Notes under the pieces: model-generated
The model's input: the letters and a program-made list of their open reading frames with translations, nothing else
What the model was told of the DNA's origin: nothing
Database searches by the model: none
Shown here: positions 1-10,786 of the stretch, piece by piece
How the letters are laid out: the number at the start of each line of letters is the position of its first letter
Position numbering within the stretch: position 1 is the stretch's first letter
Assembly (NCBI GenBank): GCA_032718475.1
Contig: JAUCBJ010002317.1
Span: 18,564 to 82,563, forward strand
Length of the DNA stretch: 64,000 nucleotides
Reading direction: 5' to 3'
Source: Nemertoderma westbladi
Taxonomy: Eukaryota > Xenacoelomorpha > Nemertodermatida > Nemertodermatidae
Made by a program: the position numbers and the translations under genes

Positions 1-3000
1 CCACGCCATGGTATTGGCCGCAGTAGATGATTGGGGACCAGGCAACAGTTCTACAGTACTAGGGGACACACAGATCCACGCCATGGTATTGGCCGCAGAG
101 GAGTGACTTATAGATGGTTGGGGACCAGGCAACAGTTCTACTAGGGGACACACAGATCCACGCCATGGTATTGGCCGCAGAGGAGTGACTTATAGATGGT
201 TGGGGACCAGGCAACAGTTCTACTAGGGGACACACAGACCCACTCCATGGTATTGGCCGTAGAGGAGTGACTTATAGATGGTTGGGGACCAGGCAAGAGT
301 TCTACTAGGGGGCACACAGACCCACTCCATGGTATTGGCCGTAGAGGAGTGACTTATAGATGATTGGGGACCAGGCAACAGTTCTACAGTACTAGGGGAC
401 ACACAGATCCATGCCATGGTATTGGCCGCAGAGGAGTGACTTATAGATGGTTGGGGACCAGGCAACAGTTCTACTAGGGGACACACAGATCCACGCCATG
501 GTATTGGCCGCAGAGGAGTGACTTACAGATGATTGGGGACCAGGCAACAGTTCTACAGTACTAGGGGACACACAGATCCACGCCATGGTAGGCCTATAGG
601 CCGCAGAGGAGTGACTTATAGAGGTTGGGGACCAGGCAACAGTTTTACTAGGGGATACACTGACACACAGACCCACTCCATTGTATATGCCGTAGAGGAG
701 TGACTTATAGGGGTTGGGGACCAGGCAACAGTTCTACTAGGGGACACACAGATCCACGCCATGGTAGGCCTATAGGCCGCAGAGGAGTGACTTATAGAGG
801 TTGGGGACCAGGCAACAGTTTTACTAGGGGACACACGGACACACAGACCCACGCCATGGTATATGCCGTAGAGGAGTGAGTTATAGGGGTTGGGGACCAG
901 GCAACAGTTCTACTAGGGGACACACAGATCCACGCCATGGTAGGCCTATAGGCCGCAGAGGAGTGACTTATAGAGGTTGGGGACCAGGCAACAGTTTTAC
1001 TAGGGGACACACGGACACACAGACCCACGCCATGGTATATGCCGTAGAGGAGTGAGTTATAGGGGTTGGGGACCAGGCAACAGTTCTACTAGGGGACACA
1101 CAGATCCACGCCATGGTATACAGTATGCCGTAGAGGAGTGAGTTATAGGGGTTGGGGACCAGGCAACAGTTCTACTAGGGGACACACAGACCCACGCCAT
1201 GGTATATGCCGTAGAGGAGTGAGTTATAGGGGTTGGGGACCAGGCAACAGTTCTACAGTACTAGGGGACACACAGATCCACGCCATGGTAGGCCTATAGG
1301 CCGTAGAGGAGTGACTTATAGGGGTTGGGGACCAGGCAACAGTTCTACTAGGGGACACACAGATCCACGCCATGGTATATGCCGTAGAGGAGTGAGTTAT
1401 AGGGGTTGGGGACCAGGCAACAGTTCTACTAGGGGACACACAGATCCACGCCATGGTATATGCCGTAGAGGAGTGAGTTATAGGGGTTGGGGACCAGGCA
1501 ACAGTTCTACTAGGGGACACACAGACCCACGCCATGGTATATGCCGTAGAGGAGTGAGTTATAGGGGTTGGGGACCAGGCAACAGTTCTACAGTACTAGG
1601 GGACACACAGATCCACGCCATGGTAGGCCTATAGGCCGTAGAGGAGTGACTTATAGGGGTTGGGGACCAGGCAACAGTTCTACTAGGGGATACACTGACA
1701 CACAGACCCACTCCATGGTATATGCCGTAGAGGAGTGACTTATAGGGGTTGGGGACCAGGCAACAGTTCTACTAGGGGACACACAGACCCACGCCATGGT
1801 ATATGCCGCAGAGGAGTGACTTATACGGGTTGGGGACCAGGCAAAAGTTCTACTAGGGGACACACAGACCCACTCCATGGTATACGCCGCAGAGGAGTGA
1901 CTTATAGAGGTTGGGGACCAGGCAACAGTTCTACTAGGGGACACACAGACCCACGCGATGGTATATGCCGCAGAGGAGTGACTTATACGGGTTGGGGACC
2001 AGGCAAAAGTTCTACTAGGGGGCACACAGACCCACTCCATGGTATACGCCGCAGAGGAGTGACTTATAGAGGTTGGGGACCAGGCAACAGTTCTACTAGG
2101 GGACACACAGACCCACTCCATGGTATAGGCCGCAGAGGAGTGACTTATAGAGGTTGGGGACCAGGCAACAGTTCTACTAGGGGACACACAGACCCACTCC
2201 ATGGTATATGCCGTAGAGAAGTGACTTATGGGGGTTGGGGACCAGGCAACAGTTCTACTAGGGGGCACACTGATCCACGCCATGGTATTGGCCGCAGAGG
2301 AGTGACTTATAGAGGTTGGGGACCAGGTAACAGTTTTACTAGGGGACACACAGACCCACGCCATGGTATATGCCGCAGAGGAGTGACTTATAGGGGTTGG
2401 GGACCATAGGCAACAGTTCTACTAGGGGACACACAGATCCGCGCCATGCTATTGGCCGCAGAGGAGTGACTTATAGGGGTTGGGGACCAGGTAACAGTTC
2501 TATTAGGAGACCACACTGACCCACGCCATTGTATATACCGCAGAGGAGTGACTTATAGGGGTTGGGGACCAGGCAACAGTTCTACTAGGGGACACACAGA
2601 CCCACGCCATGGTATATGCCGCAGAGGAGTGACTTATAGGGGTTGGGGACCATAGGCAACAGTTCTACTAGGGGACACACAGATCCGCGCCATGCTATTG
2701 GCCGCAGAGGAGTGACTTATAGGGGTTGGGGACCAGGTAACAGTTCTACTAGGGGACACACGGATCCGCGCCATGCTATCGCAGAGGAGTGACTTATAGG
2801 GGTTGGGGACCAGGCAAGAGTTCTATTAGGGGACACACAGATCCACGCCATGGTATTGGCCGCAGAGGAGTGACTTATAGGGGTTGGGGACCAGGTAACA
2901 GTTCTACTAGGGGACACACGGATCCGCGCCATGCTATTGGCCGCAGAGGAGTGACTTATAGGGGTTGGGGACCAGGCAACAGTTCTACTAGGGGACACAC

Positions 3001-4258
3001 AGACCCACGCCATGGTATTGGCCGTAGAGGAGTGACTTATAGGGGTTGGGGACCAGGCAACAGTTCTACTATGGGACACACAGACCCACGCCATGGTATA
3101 TGCCGCAGAGGAGTGACTTATAGGGGTTGGGGACCAGGTAACAGTTCTACTAGGGGACACACGGATCCGCGCCATGCTATTGGCCGCAGAGGAGTGACTT
3201 ATAGGGGTTGGGGACCAGGCAACAGTTCTACTAGGGGACACACAGACCCACGCCATGGTATATGCCGCAGAGGAGTGACTTATAGGGGTTGGGGACCAGG
3301 CAACAGTTCTACTAGGGGACACACAGACCCACGCCATGGTATATGCCGCAGAGGAGTGACTTATAGGGGTTGGGGACCATAGGCAACAGTTCTACTAGGG
3401 GACACACAGATCCGCGCCATGCTATTGGCCGCAGAGGAGTGACTTATAGGGGTTGGGGACCAGGTAACAGTTCTACTAGGGGACACACGGATCCGCGCCA
3501 TGCTATCGCAGAGGAGTGACTTATAGGGGTTGGGGACCAGGCAAGAGTTCTATTAGGGGACACACAGATCCACGCCATGGTATTGGCCGCAGAGGAGTGA
3601 CTTATAGGGGTTGGGGACCAGGTAACAGTTCTACTAGGGGACACACGGATCCGCGCCATGCTATTGGCCGCAGAGGAGTGACTTATAGGGGTTGGGGACC
3701 AGGCAACAGTTCTACTAGGGGACACACAGACCCACGCCATGGTATTGGCCGTAGAGGAGTGACTTATAGGGGTTGGGGACCAGGCAACAGTTCTACTATG
3801 GGACACACAGATCCACGCCATGGTATTGGCCGCAGAGGAGTGACTTATAGGGGTTGGGGACCAGGTAACAGTTCTACTAGGGGACACACGGATCCGCGCC
3901 ATGCTATTGGCCGCAGAGGAGTGACTTATAGGGGTTGGGGACCAGGCAACAGTTCTACTAGGGGACACACAGACCCACGCCATGGTATTGGCCGTAGAGG
4001 AGTGACTTATAGGGGTTGGGGACCAGGCAACAGTTCTACTATGGGACACACAGACCCACGCCATGGTATATGCCGCAGAGGAGTGACTTATAGGGGTTGG
4101 GAACCAGGTAACAGTTCTACAGTACTAGGGGACACACGGATCCGCGCCATGCTATTGGCCGCAGAGGAGTGACTTATAGGGGTTGGGGACCAGGCAACAG
4201 TTCTACTAGGGGACACACAGACCCACGCCATGGTATTGGCCGTAGAGGAGTGACTTTA
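1..4258. repeat. 81-bp minisatellite array (about 52 copies)
   Basis: Tandem units of 81-82 bp repeat from the first base of the window to about 4258, so the left end of the array is outside the window. Each unit contains GGGGACCAGGCAACAG, an AGGGGACACAC block, a CCATGG site and GAGGAGTGACTTATAG. Variation is concentrated just after CCATGG (TATTGGCCG, TATATGCCG, or an AGGCCTATAGG insertion) and at TTCTACTAGGGG, which sometimes gains 5 bp. Because 81 is a multiple of three, long stop-free frames of up to 237 codons appear on both strands. The 5-bp insertions break the frame, which argues against coding. Unit order and divergence are visible by eye; exact copy number is an estimate. Confidence 0.95.
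2640..4090. repeat. Higher-order repeat inside the 81-bp array
   Basis: A block beginning near 2640 recurs about 727 bp later, near 3367. Shared rare variants are a CCATAGGCAAC junction and a shortened unit with GCTATCGCAGAGG. Within 3590-4070 a three-unit (243 bp) set of variants also repeats twice. This indicates expansion by blocks of several units rather than by single units. Confidence 0.75.
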
Positions 4259-4680
4259 TAAGGGGAAAGAGGCCAAGCGAAAGCGATGTTGTGACAGTAT
4301 TACTCTACTCATTAAGTGAGATTGGCCATTGTAAAATATTTGAAAGATGAAATTGTTTTTTTGCTTATAGTTTGGGCGTTTATATATCCCGAACCGTTGG
4401 ACTAATAATAAAAAACTGATTTCAGATTCGGGATCATCACCATCATGATACCTAATAAGAATATTTTAGGCCAATTCTAAAAAGATTTGGTTTTTATCTA
4501 AATCGAAAAAAAAAATATTATTATTCTTGAAATTTGGCGACCAATAAAACCAGTCCGGTTTTTCGAAATGGAAAACAGACATGATATTCGTTGTCAGCGA
4601 CTTTGAATTAATGAATAACCTATCGCCTTGGTCCGGGCAGTGGGTCTTTGTTTGAGGGGTGGGCGGAGGTCGTGGCGGCC
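4259..4680. other. Unassigned spacer
   Basis: AT-rich, non-repetitive sequence between the minisatellite and the inverted-repeat structure. No coding frame with recognisable similarity, RNA gene or clear signal was seen. Confidence 0.6.
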
Positions 4681-5130
4681 AATATAGTCCGGCAGCAAAT
4701 AGCACAAATTTTGGTGAACCGTGTTTTTTTATACCCATAAAATGTTTTATCGGTTTTGTACTCATTAGACCCTACTAAACAATATTTAGGAGGGTGTCGC
4801 CCCTACAACCTTGAGCATTTCTCATAAATCGTGTTACCATGGTTACCGGGGTGTTTACATGCAGCTGCCATGTTTTAAACACAATGGTTACAGGATTTAC
4901 CCCAAACTTGACTAAACCAATGATTGCGAATTCGATGAGCTTATTTGCAAACCACTGTTACCCTGGTAACCGTTGCTAGGCGCAGTAATCTTCGGTTCAC
5001 GCCATAGCAAAAACCAACTTAACCATTATGCGACCTCAGTATCAATATATTCCCTTAGTATATCGCATACTGAACTTGTATTCGACAATTCGAGTCACAG
5101 TTATTATGACAACCGTTGCTACGGTAACTA
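4681..5130 (+). repeat. Left arm of diverged outer inverted repeat
   Basis: This arm matches the reverse complement of 6695-7127 in collinear blocks separated by diverged stretches. Matching blocks include TAGTCCGGCAGCAAA, ATACCCATAAAATG, AGGGTGTCGC, a CACTGTT/GGTAACCGTTG block with GCAGTAATCTTCGG, and CGAGTCAC followed by a GTTGCTA motif. The spacing of the blocks is similar in both arms. The arms are clearly older than the inner inverted repeat. Either they are the termini of a large foldback or palindromic element, or they result from an old inverted duplication. Confidence 0.75.
4957..4970 (+). promoter_or_regulatory. RFX-type X-box consensus
   Basis: GTTACCCTGGTAAC fits the palindromic X-box pattern (GTNRCC, short spacer, RGYAAC) bound by RFX factors. 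Related half-site pairs are dense in both arms of the outer inverted repeat, for example around 4838, 5112, 5249 and 6834-6855. The motif match is direct. Binding or function is inference, and the sites belong to a repeat rather than a known promoter. Confidence 0.3.
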
Positions 5131-5483
5131 CTGTAGTATATCATACTGTAGCAACCAGCTACCAAAGCATTCTATGACTATATGATTGTACTGTTTCAAC
5201 ATAGTGCACAGTGGGTTTATTGAACTGGGTTTCTTCTGGCCACAGTTACCATGACAACTGTTGCTATGTAGACTAGACAATGATTCTAAATATGATTTTA
5301 AAGGTCGTTGATATTCACAGGAATTATTGTAGAGGAATTACCTTTAGGTAAGTATTTTAGTTCACAATTTTTACTAATAATAAATTGATATATCAATTAT
5401 CAAAATTGAAATAAATAAATGTTTTTGATTAGATAATATTATATTTAATAATTGAAGTTGAAGTTGAAGCTTGAAAATCCAAT

Positions 5484-5744
5484 AATAAAGAGTTAATTGT
5501 ATTTTATTTATTAATCAAGCACGTCAAGTAAAAACCTTACCGGTAGGTATGTCAGTGCCAAAGTATGTAAAAAACTAAAAAGCAACAAGACCTAGACGTT
5601 GCATGCAATCAGTGATCGCTGACAGCAGCCAGCTGATCGGTAGGTTTCGCCCCGCAACTGAAGGCATTCTCAGGAGGCCAAGCCAGGAAATGTAGAGAGA
5701 GATTCCCAAAGGGGGGACGGAACAGGTAACGAAATGAAGATATG
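5484..5744 (+). repeat. Left arm of inner inverted repeat
   Basis: About 260 bp that is nearly identical to the reverse complement of 6046-6306, including CTAGACGTTGCATGCAATCA, the GGCAGCCAGCTGATCGG region and CAAAGGGGGGACGGAACAGG. The high identity contrasts with the degraded outer arms. The inner repeat is therefore younger, or has been kept alike by gene conversion or hairpin formation. Confidence 0.9.
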
Positions 5745-5756
5745 TCTGTACTGTAA

Positions 5757-6044
5757 TTAACCACTGGGAAGCAGCACCGTAAACTTGCGCCAGTCACGTT
5801 TCTGCTTGTTGATAACCGGCTTGCGTGTTTGGATGTAATACATTTCAAGCTTTTGCAAGACTGGCCGCAATGGGTGTCTAGCAATTACTGTGAAATGTTT
5901 AAACAATGATGTGGTTGTTCGCACAGTCTTACCCTGTTCGCTCCAATCATTGGCTGTCCCATCATCCTGGTGCTGTCTAACGCGTTCAAATAAGTGTTGG
6001 ATGGTGTGTCCAACATATTCCCCCTTCTTATCTTCATTTCGTCT
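5757..6044 (-). pseudogene. GIY-YIG-like endonuclease fragment
   Basis: The minus strand is open for about 95 codons from near 6044 to a TAA at 5757-5759, exactly in the spacer between the inner inverted-repeat arms. The translation has GEYVGHT followed by an R..H pair (FERVRQHQ), and near its end LEMYYIQTRKPVINKQ. This reproduces the order of GIY-YIG family residues: a YIG-like triplet, then R, H, a catalytic E and a later N. The first GIY part and any zinc-binding Cys residues upstream are missing. GIY-YIG nucleases occur in Penelope-like retroelements and other mobile elements, so a nuclease remnant fits the surroundings. No start codon near the YVG is evident. The family call rests on motif spacing only. 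Confidence 0.4.
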
Positions 6045-6045
6045 T

Positions 6046-6306
6046 CATATCTTCATTTCGTTACCTGTTCCGTCCCCCCTTTGGGAATCTCTCTCAACAT
6101 TTCCTGGCTTGGCCTCCTGAGAATGCTTTCAGTTGCGGGGCGAAACCTACCGATCAGCTGGCTGCCGTCAGCTGATCACTGATTGCATGCAACGTCTAGG
6201 TCTTGTTGCTTTTTAGTTTTTTACATACTTTGACACTGACATACCTACCGGTAAGGTTTTTACTTAAAGTGCTTGATTAATAAATTAAATACAATTAACT
6301 CTTTAT
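6046..6306 (-). repeat. Right arm of inner inverted repeat
   Basis: Reverse-complement partner of 5484-5744. It begins with a short local duplication of CTTCATTTCG and ends in the AATTAACTCTTTAT border. Together with the left arm it could form a hairpin with a spacer of about 300 bases holding the GIY-YIG-like frame. Confidence 0.9.
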
Positions 6307-6694
6307 ATTTAATAATCTTATAATCTTATATTATCTAATAATCTTATTATAATATATTATAATCTCATAATAATTTGTGGCATTATTATTATTATTATTT
6401 CGTGTCTACTGTAATTGTGATTGCCTTTATTAAGTACAATATATGTGATTTTAATATTATATTTTCAAAATTTGATTACACCAAAACAACATGCATACAA
6501 TACTACCATATTATTAAATTATAAAATAATATGACTAACTATGTACTAGGGTGCGAAATCTATATCTTTTAATGACTGGTCGGGGTGTAATAGTAACTCA
6601 GTGACGGTAGCCCTACAGTGGAATATATATATCTTGATATCATAGTCATATAATGCTTATATCGCTGGTTGGTAGGGGGACTTTGGAGATCCTA

Positions 6695-7127
6695 TTGGAC
6701 TTAGCAACGATGATAACCGTGACTCGAAACAAAGTTGAATAACCTTGATATACTGGAAGTAGAGTCACTGTTTTCTAATTCTGAAATTGGTGTTAAATAT
6801 GGCGTTTCCCGAAGATTACTGCCCCTAACAACGGTTACCATGGCACCATGGCAACAGTGCTTCGGGACTGGGTTCATTGCATTTGCTATCATCGATAGAG
6901 ACCAATTTGGTGTAAATGGTCTAGATATTGAGTGTTTATAACAGCGGTTGCTAGGGTCTCAGTCACTGTTGACATGGAAACACGTTTTATTCAAATTGCT
7001 CAAGGCTGAGAGAGCGACACCCTCCCTAATATTGACTAGTATGGTATTGTGGTCATGAAACTGATGAGACATTTTATGGGTATAAAATTGCACGGTTCAT
7101 CACTTTGCTGCCGGACTAATAGGGCTT
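6695..7127 (-). repeat. Right arm of diverged outer inverted repeat
   Basis: Reverse-complement partner of 4681-5130, ending in GCTGCCGGACTA at 7109-7120. The alpha-tubulin-like fragment begins about 15-20 bases beyond this border. Confidence 0.75.
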
Positions 7128-7129
7128 GA

Positions 7130-7276
<147 letters not shown>

Positions 7277-7366
7277 ATGTACACTTTACAAACTCTATTC
7301 ATTCAGCCGTCATTACTAGAAATATGCAACTCTTGGGTGTTTATATTAATTTTAATTCATTTTATG

Positions 7367-7372
7367 AATAAA
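7367..7372 (+). terminator. Polyadenylation signal after tubulin fragment
   Basis: AATAAA lies 90 bases past the alpha-tubulin-type stop codon, in an AT-rich 3' UTR-like stretch. The position is typical for a tubulin 3' end. Confidence 0.5.
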
Positions 7373-7819
7373 AGAGTTTCAGCCGATTTGGGGTGATTTG
7401 TATTTACGAAAATGTTTTTAATTCTATCGATATTCTAGAACTTCCTTGCGTATAAAAGTAGAATCGTAGGTTGAAATGCAAATCAGCGACACCGAATTGA
7501 CAGGGAAAACTTCGATCCTTTCGGAGAAGAAAGTAGAGCTCTAAAAATCGCAAAAAACTGATGAGCCCTCCGGCATCAGATTGGTTATAAAAAAATTGTT
7601 GTTTGCGATATTGATGAAATTTGTTATGCTGGTACATATTGAATTTATAAGGTTGCCTTTTAAGAATTTTGAAATAAAATGAATATGGCCCGAGACTTTA
7701 TATGGCTGCGGACTTTTGAATTTTGCATCGAGGGCCTCCGCGGATCCAAATTTTCGGACCTTAATATTCAATTTTATTAAAACATATTAAGCTTTTTAAT
7801 AGAGCAGGAATAATTATTT

Positions 7820-7952
7820 ATTACATGGGAAAAAAAGTAGAACTTTTTTTTCATTATTCCCGAGGCATTTTATTTACCCAGCGTCAGCGAGGTTAATAAA
7901 GGGTCGAGAGAATATTGAACAAAAAATATTCTACGTTTTTTTCCCATGTAAT
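7820..7952. repeat. Short inverted repeat (about 23-bp arms)
   Basis: ATTACATGGGAAAAAAAGTA at 7820 recurs inverted as TACGTTTTTTTCCCATGTAA near 7932-7951. It may be the ends of a small MITE or a foldback remnant. The rest of 7373-8290 is AT-rich and shows no gene. Confidence 0.5.
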
Positions 7953-8293
7953 ACGTAATTTTATTATTAAATTGGTACTTGTTTGTTGCTAAATTATTTA
8001 ATAAAACATAGCGATATACTACAGTAGGCCGACAGTACAGGTGTTACAAAATAAATTGAACTGCAGTATTTTACTATATTGCTTCCATTAGTTACTGTGA
8101 TTCCAATTACTCAACTCTTCAACTCCTGATGCTGCCTTACTCAATGTTAAATAATTTAGTAGTGTTCTCGAATATTTATTATGTAACTAGAGAGCCGTTT
8201 AATTACATAAACCAATATTGGATATTGAGTTCCGTTTTGGAGTTCGTCTTGCAGACACTAAAGTTGCAATAACTTTTGAGTGTCTGCATGGAT

Positions 8294-8523
8294 TTTGTTC
8301 AAATTACTTGCAAACATTTTCTACGTCGATGCTCTTTCAATATATGTAATACAATTTAAGAAATTCCACCAAAAATATTTTACTTTACTTTTTTTCGCCG
8401 GGAAAAAAGTAAAATCAAAGCAATCCTATGGGTTACTTCTTTTCCCTAGGGAAAAAAGTGAAACTATTTCACCCGATTTTGGGGTATATTCGAACGAAAA
8501 AGTAACAATTTAAGAATAAAATT
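8294..8523 (+). repeat. Dispersed repeat, copy 1
   Basis: Shares a collinear series of blocks with the reverse complement of 46411-46575: CAAATTACTTGCAAAC, TTTTCTACGTCGATG, a CACCAAAAATATTTTACTTT-like stretch and GAACGAAAAAGTAACAATTT. Copy 1 also contains an internal hairpin, TTTACTTTTTTTCGCCGGG followed by AAAAAAGTAAA, at 8382-8413. Two diverged copies 38 kb apart in opposite orientation indicate a mobile repeat family. No coding capacity was seen. Confidence 0.6.
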
Positions 8524-9012
8524 TATTCTGCCCGATTCTAGTCCCAAAGTCAGGATTTTCAAAGTTTGTAATTTTAACATTTCTGAAAAGGGAAATGCTT
8601 TGGAGGGCCGTGCACCATGAAGGGATGTTTGTTTCAATGAATGAAAATCCCCCAAAACCCTTTTGAAAATGCTACAGATTGAAAATCCCTTTCGTTAGAT
8701 GTATTAGATGCACAAGGGACATACATTTCAGGTTCAGCCCTAAACTATGAACTAAAATCTGATGAATCACAAGATTTACGATACAAATTATCAGGTACCG
8801 GTAACAATGTTTCTGAACAATAATCCACAATAAAAAAAATAAACAAAAAAAACCGACAAAACCGACGAAGAGTTAAGTGAATAAATAATAATAAAGGTGA
8901 GCAGAAAAAGTTAATGAAGTTACAGAAAAACTTTAAACGGACAAAAAATTAGTTCCTTTTCATTCAATTAACTACAGAATGTAATTCAGCACATTATTAG
9001 ATATTATTGTCT
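8524..9012. other. 3' flank of the ASCL-like gene
   Basis: AT-rich sequence downstream (minus-strand sense) of the bHLH gene. A minus-strand AATAAA at 8527-8522 is a possible distal polyadenylation signal. Nothing else is evident. Confidence 0.35.
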
Positions 9013-9193
9013 CTAATTAGTTTCGTCAATATTATTCTCGTTGTTTGGTTGATTCTCATTTCTGTCCAATACAATCTCCATCTGTCTGATGTAACGGATT
9101 GCGGCCCGAAGTGTTTCTACTTTGCTGAGTTTTTTAACTGCCACAGCTTCCGGTAAATGATCCCGAAGACGCAGGTAGGCTTTGTTTACGCAC
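9013..9193 (-). CDS. ASCL: ASCL-like exon 2
   Basis: Starts after CACACAG and supplies the last base of Arg80, then helix 1, loop, helix 2 and an Asn-rich 20-residue tail. The frame is fixed by continuous match to the family from CVNKAY to RYIRQ. Confidence 0.88.
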
Positions 9194-9952
9194 CTGTGTG
9201 AATGTTAATATTATACTGCAGGATGTGGTCACTAGTGATATGGAAAAGATACCCGCGGAAAAAATACGGTTCCTGTTAGTGGCCGAGTGTAAATATATTG
9301 CACAATTTCATCAAAACTTCAACAAAAAATATAAAAAAAAATAGAATTAAATATATAATTATTACTCTGAGCACTCTCCTCACTTTTTTTTACACCATTT
9401 TGAATAAAATAATCTATATTATTATTGCACCAGATGCAACACAACACTATTTTATACAGGTGGAATCTTATGTCCACTGTTTCGTCCATACAATGGCTGG
9501 CTATTGGATGGGTGTTTTATGTGTTACAATGGTTGCTTAGCTACCGGTAAATTTAAATAACTAATATACTAAGAGGGTCATTTTTATATCTATATGTTTC
9601 TATCTAACTTATGTTCTATTTGAATTTGGATTAGGAGACAGCTTCATTACACAATAACTCCAGTGCAATGGAAACAATTAACTTTACGCGCGACCGTATG
9701 CATGCAGACTTACCTCACCCGAAGTCTCTCCCGTTCATTTCTTTTCCTCACGAAATAACCCGCATCAGTCCACTGTTCTCCCTGAGTTCCGTAGCCGCTC
9801 TCTGATTGGTAACAGCTGTCTGTGGAACCGGTGTAGTCGTAGTAACAGGCGGCGTCATTGAGATATGAGAGGTCTAAACTAGTTTGGCTGGAAGTCGGAC
9901 CAATGAAAAATTGTGTCTGTTCCATAACTGGTAGTAATTTATTTGATTGCAT
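9013..9952 (-). CDS. ASCL: Achaete-scute-like bHLH transcription factor (ASCL3/4/5-like), two exons
   Basis: Joining exon 1 (9952-9714) to exon 2 (9193-9013) gives a 139-residue protein. Residues 71-80 (RNERERLRVR) are the basic region. Residues 81-95 (CVNKAYLRLRDHLPE) are helix 1, followed by a short loop. Residues 102-118 (LSKVETLRAAIRYIRQM) are helix 2. The RVRCVN and LSKVETLRAAI signatures belong to the achaete-scute family and look most like the ASCL3/4/5 branch. Such factors bind E-boxes as heterodimers with E-proteins and drive cell-type determination. The N-terminus is Tyr/Ser/Gln-rich. There is a second in-frame ATG at 9925 with a better context (G at -3 and +4), so the first nine residues are uncertain. 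The intron splits the bHLH at the basic/helix 1 border, phase 2, with GT at 9713-9712 and AG at 9195-9194. The protein is short but complete, ending at TAG 9015-9013. A TATA box lies upstream. Confidence 0.9.
9194..9713 (-). other. Intron of the ASCL-like gene
   Basis: A 520-bp AT-rich intron with GT-AG ends. An 80-codon plus-strand frame inside it (9298-9540) is low-complexity and is not considered a gene. Confidence 0.8.
9714..9952 (-). CDS. ASCL: ASCL-like exon 1
   Basis: Encodes residues 1-79 and two bases of codon 80, ending inside the basic region. The donor reads AG|GTAAGT. A nearby GTGAGG would not keep the frame of helix 1, so 9713 is the chosen donor. Confidence 0.88.
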
Positions 9953-10165
9953 TTAATACCAAAAATAAACCTTTTTATGAGTTTATGGTAAATAAATATG
10001 CAATAGTATAGTTGTAACTATTCGTTCATCGTTAAAGTTATGGAGTTAATAGTATTTACTTAGTTAATAATATTTACTCACGTCTAAATTCAATGATATA
10101 GGCCTATTGTTTGAAACATAAATATATCCTGAAGAGTCACACTGGCCGATAATACTGGGGTCGCG

Positions 10166-10172
10166 TTTTATA
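10166..10172 (-). promoter_or_regulatory. TATA box, ASCL-like gene
   Basis: TATAAAA on the minus strand, in the GC-flanked context GCGTATAAAACGC, about 214 bp upstream of the first ATG. It would place transcription start near 10140 and leave a 5' UTR of about 190 bases. CCAAT pentamers (ATTGG in minus-strand sense) lie near 10216 and 10436. The assignment rests on position and motif only. Confidence 0.5.
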
Positions 10173-10786
10173 CGCCGGAGACGGCGGAGATGTGATTGAT
10201 GCATTTAGAATAGAGACAGCCAATTACGTTAGGGAAACAGTAAACCCTGCGGTATTTCGAACAATAGATTATCTCTGCGGGATGCGGTTCATTAACAGAA
10301 GTATACAGACGAGTCGACGAATGCATTCCTCACAACTCAACCCTATTGAGCGAGAGGATTCATCTCAGCATTGATTCTGTTACTCCGTCTCTCTAACAAT
10401 CGTTACCCTCTCCCATTGATTTATCGAGCGAACAGCCAATTATTTTCTAAGCGGAGAATTTCTCATCGAAGTGGCGCGTTCATATAAACTCTGAGATGGG
10501 GCCGATGTTATTCTTGTTAGGAGAGGGGAGAGGGGCCATCAATCAACGCCATGTGAAGAGGACCAACGGTTTAAGTTAGGGTATATGGTCACCGCCCGCG
10601 GCCACTAAACCATCAGTGGTTCTAATTGGAATACTTGATGCCCCGTATCTCTATATACCAGAGACGGGGGAATGATAGGGAGAGAGTGAGAGATTCATTC
10701 ACTACAATTATGGATATATATCTGGATAACGATGGCTGCAATAATTTTTGTGCCTTTTAAAATGTGACAAATATTGTTTCTCAATA
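10173..10786. other. Upstream region of the ASCL-like gene
   Basis: Unique, more GC-balanced sequence between the TATA box and the satellite array. It probably includes the promoter-proximal regulatory DNA of the bHLH gene. No coding frame is convincing. Confidence 0.4.

Noticed and set aside
1651-2409. Long frames of 224-237 codons in the 81-bp array
   Set aside because: They result from a period divisible by three on both strands, and 5-bp insertions elsewhere destroy the frame.
9298-9540. 80-codon frame (MHNFIKTSTKNIKKNRIKYI...)
   Set aside because: Lies in the ASCL-like intron, is AT-rich and low-complexity, and is on the opposite strand.
10192-10374. 60-codon plus-strand frame upstream of the bHLH gene
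   Set aside because: No recognisable similarity. It overlaps the likely promoter region of the ASCL-like gene and has no splice or signal support.
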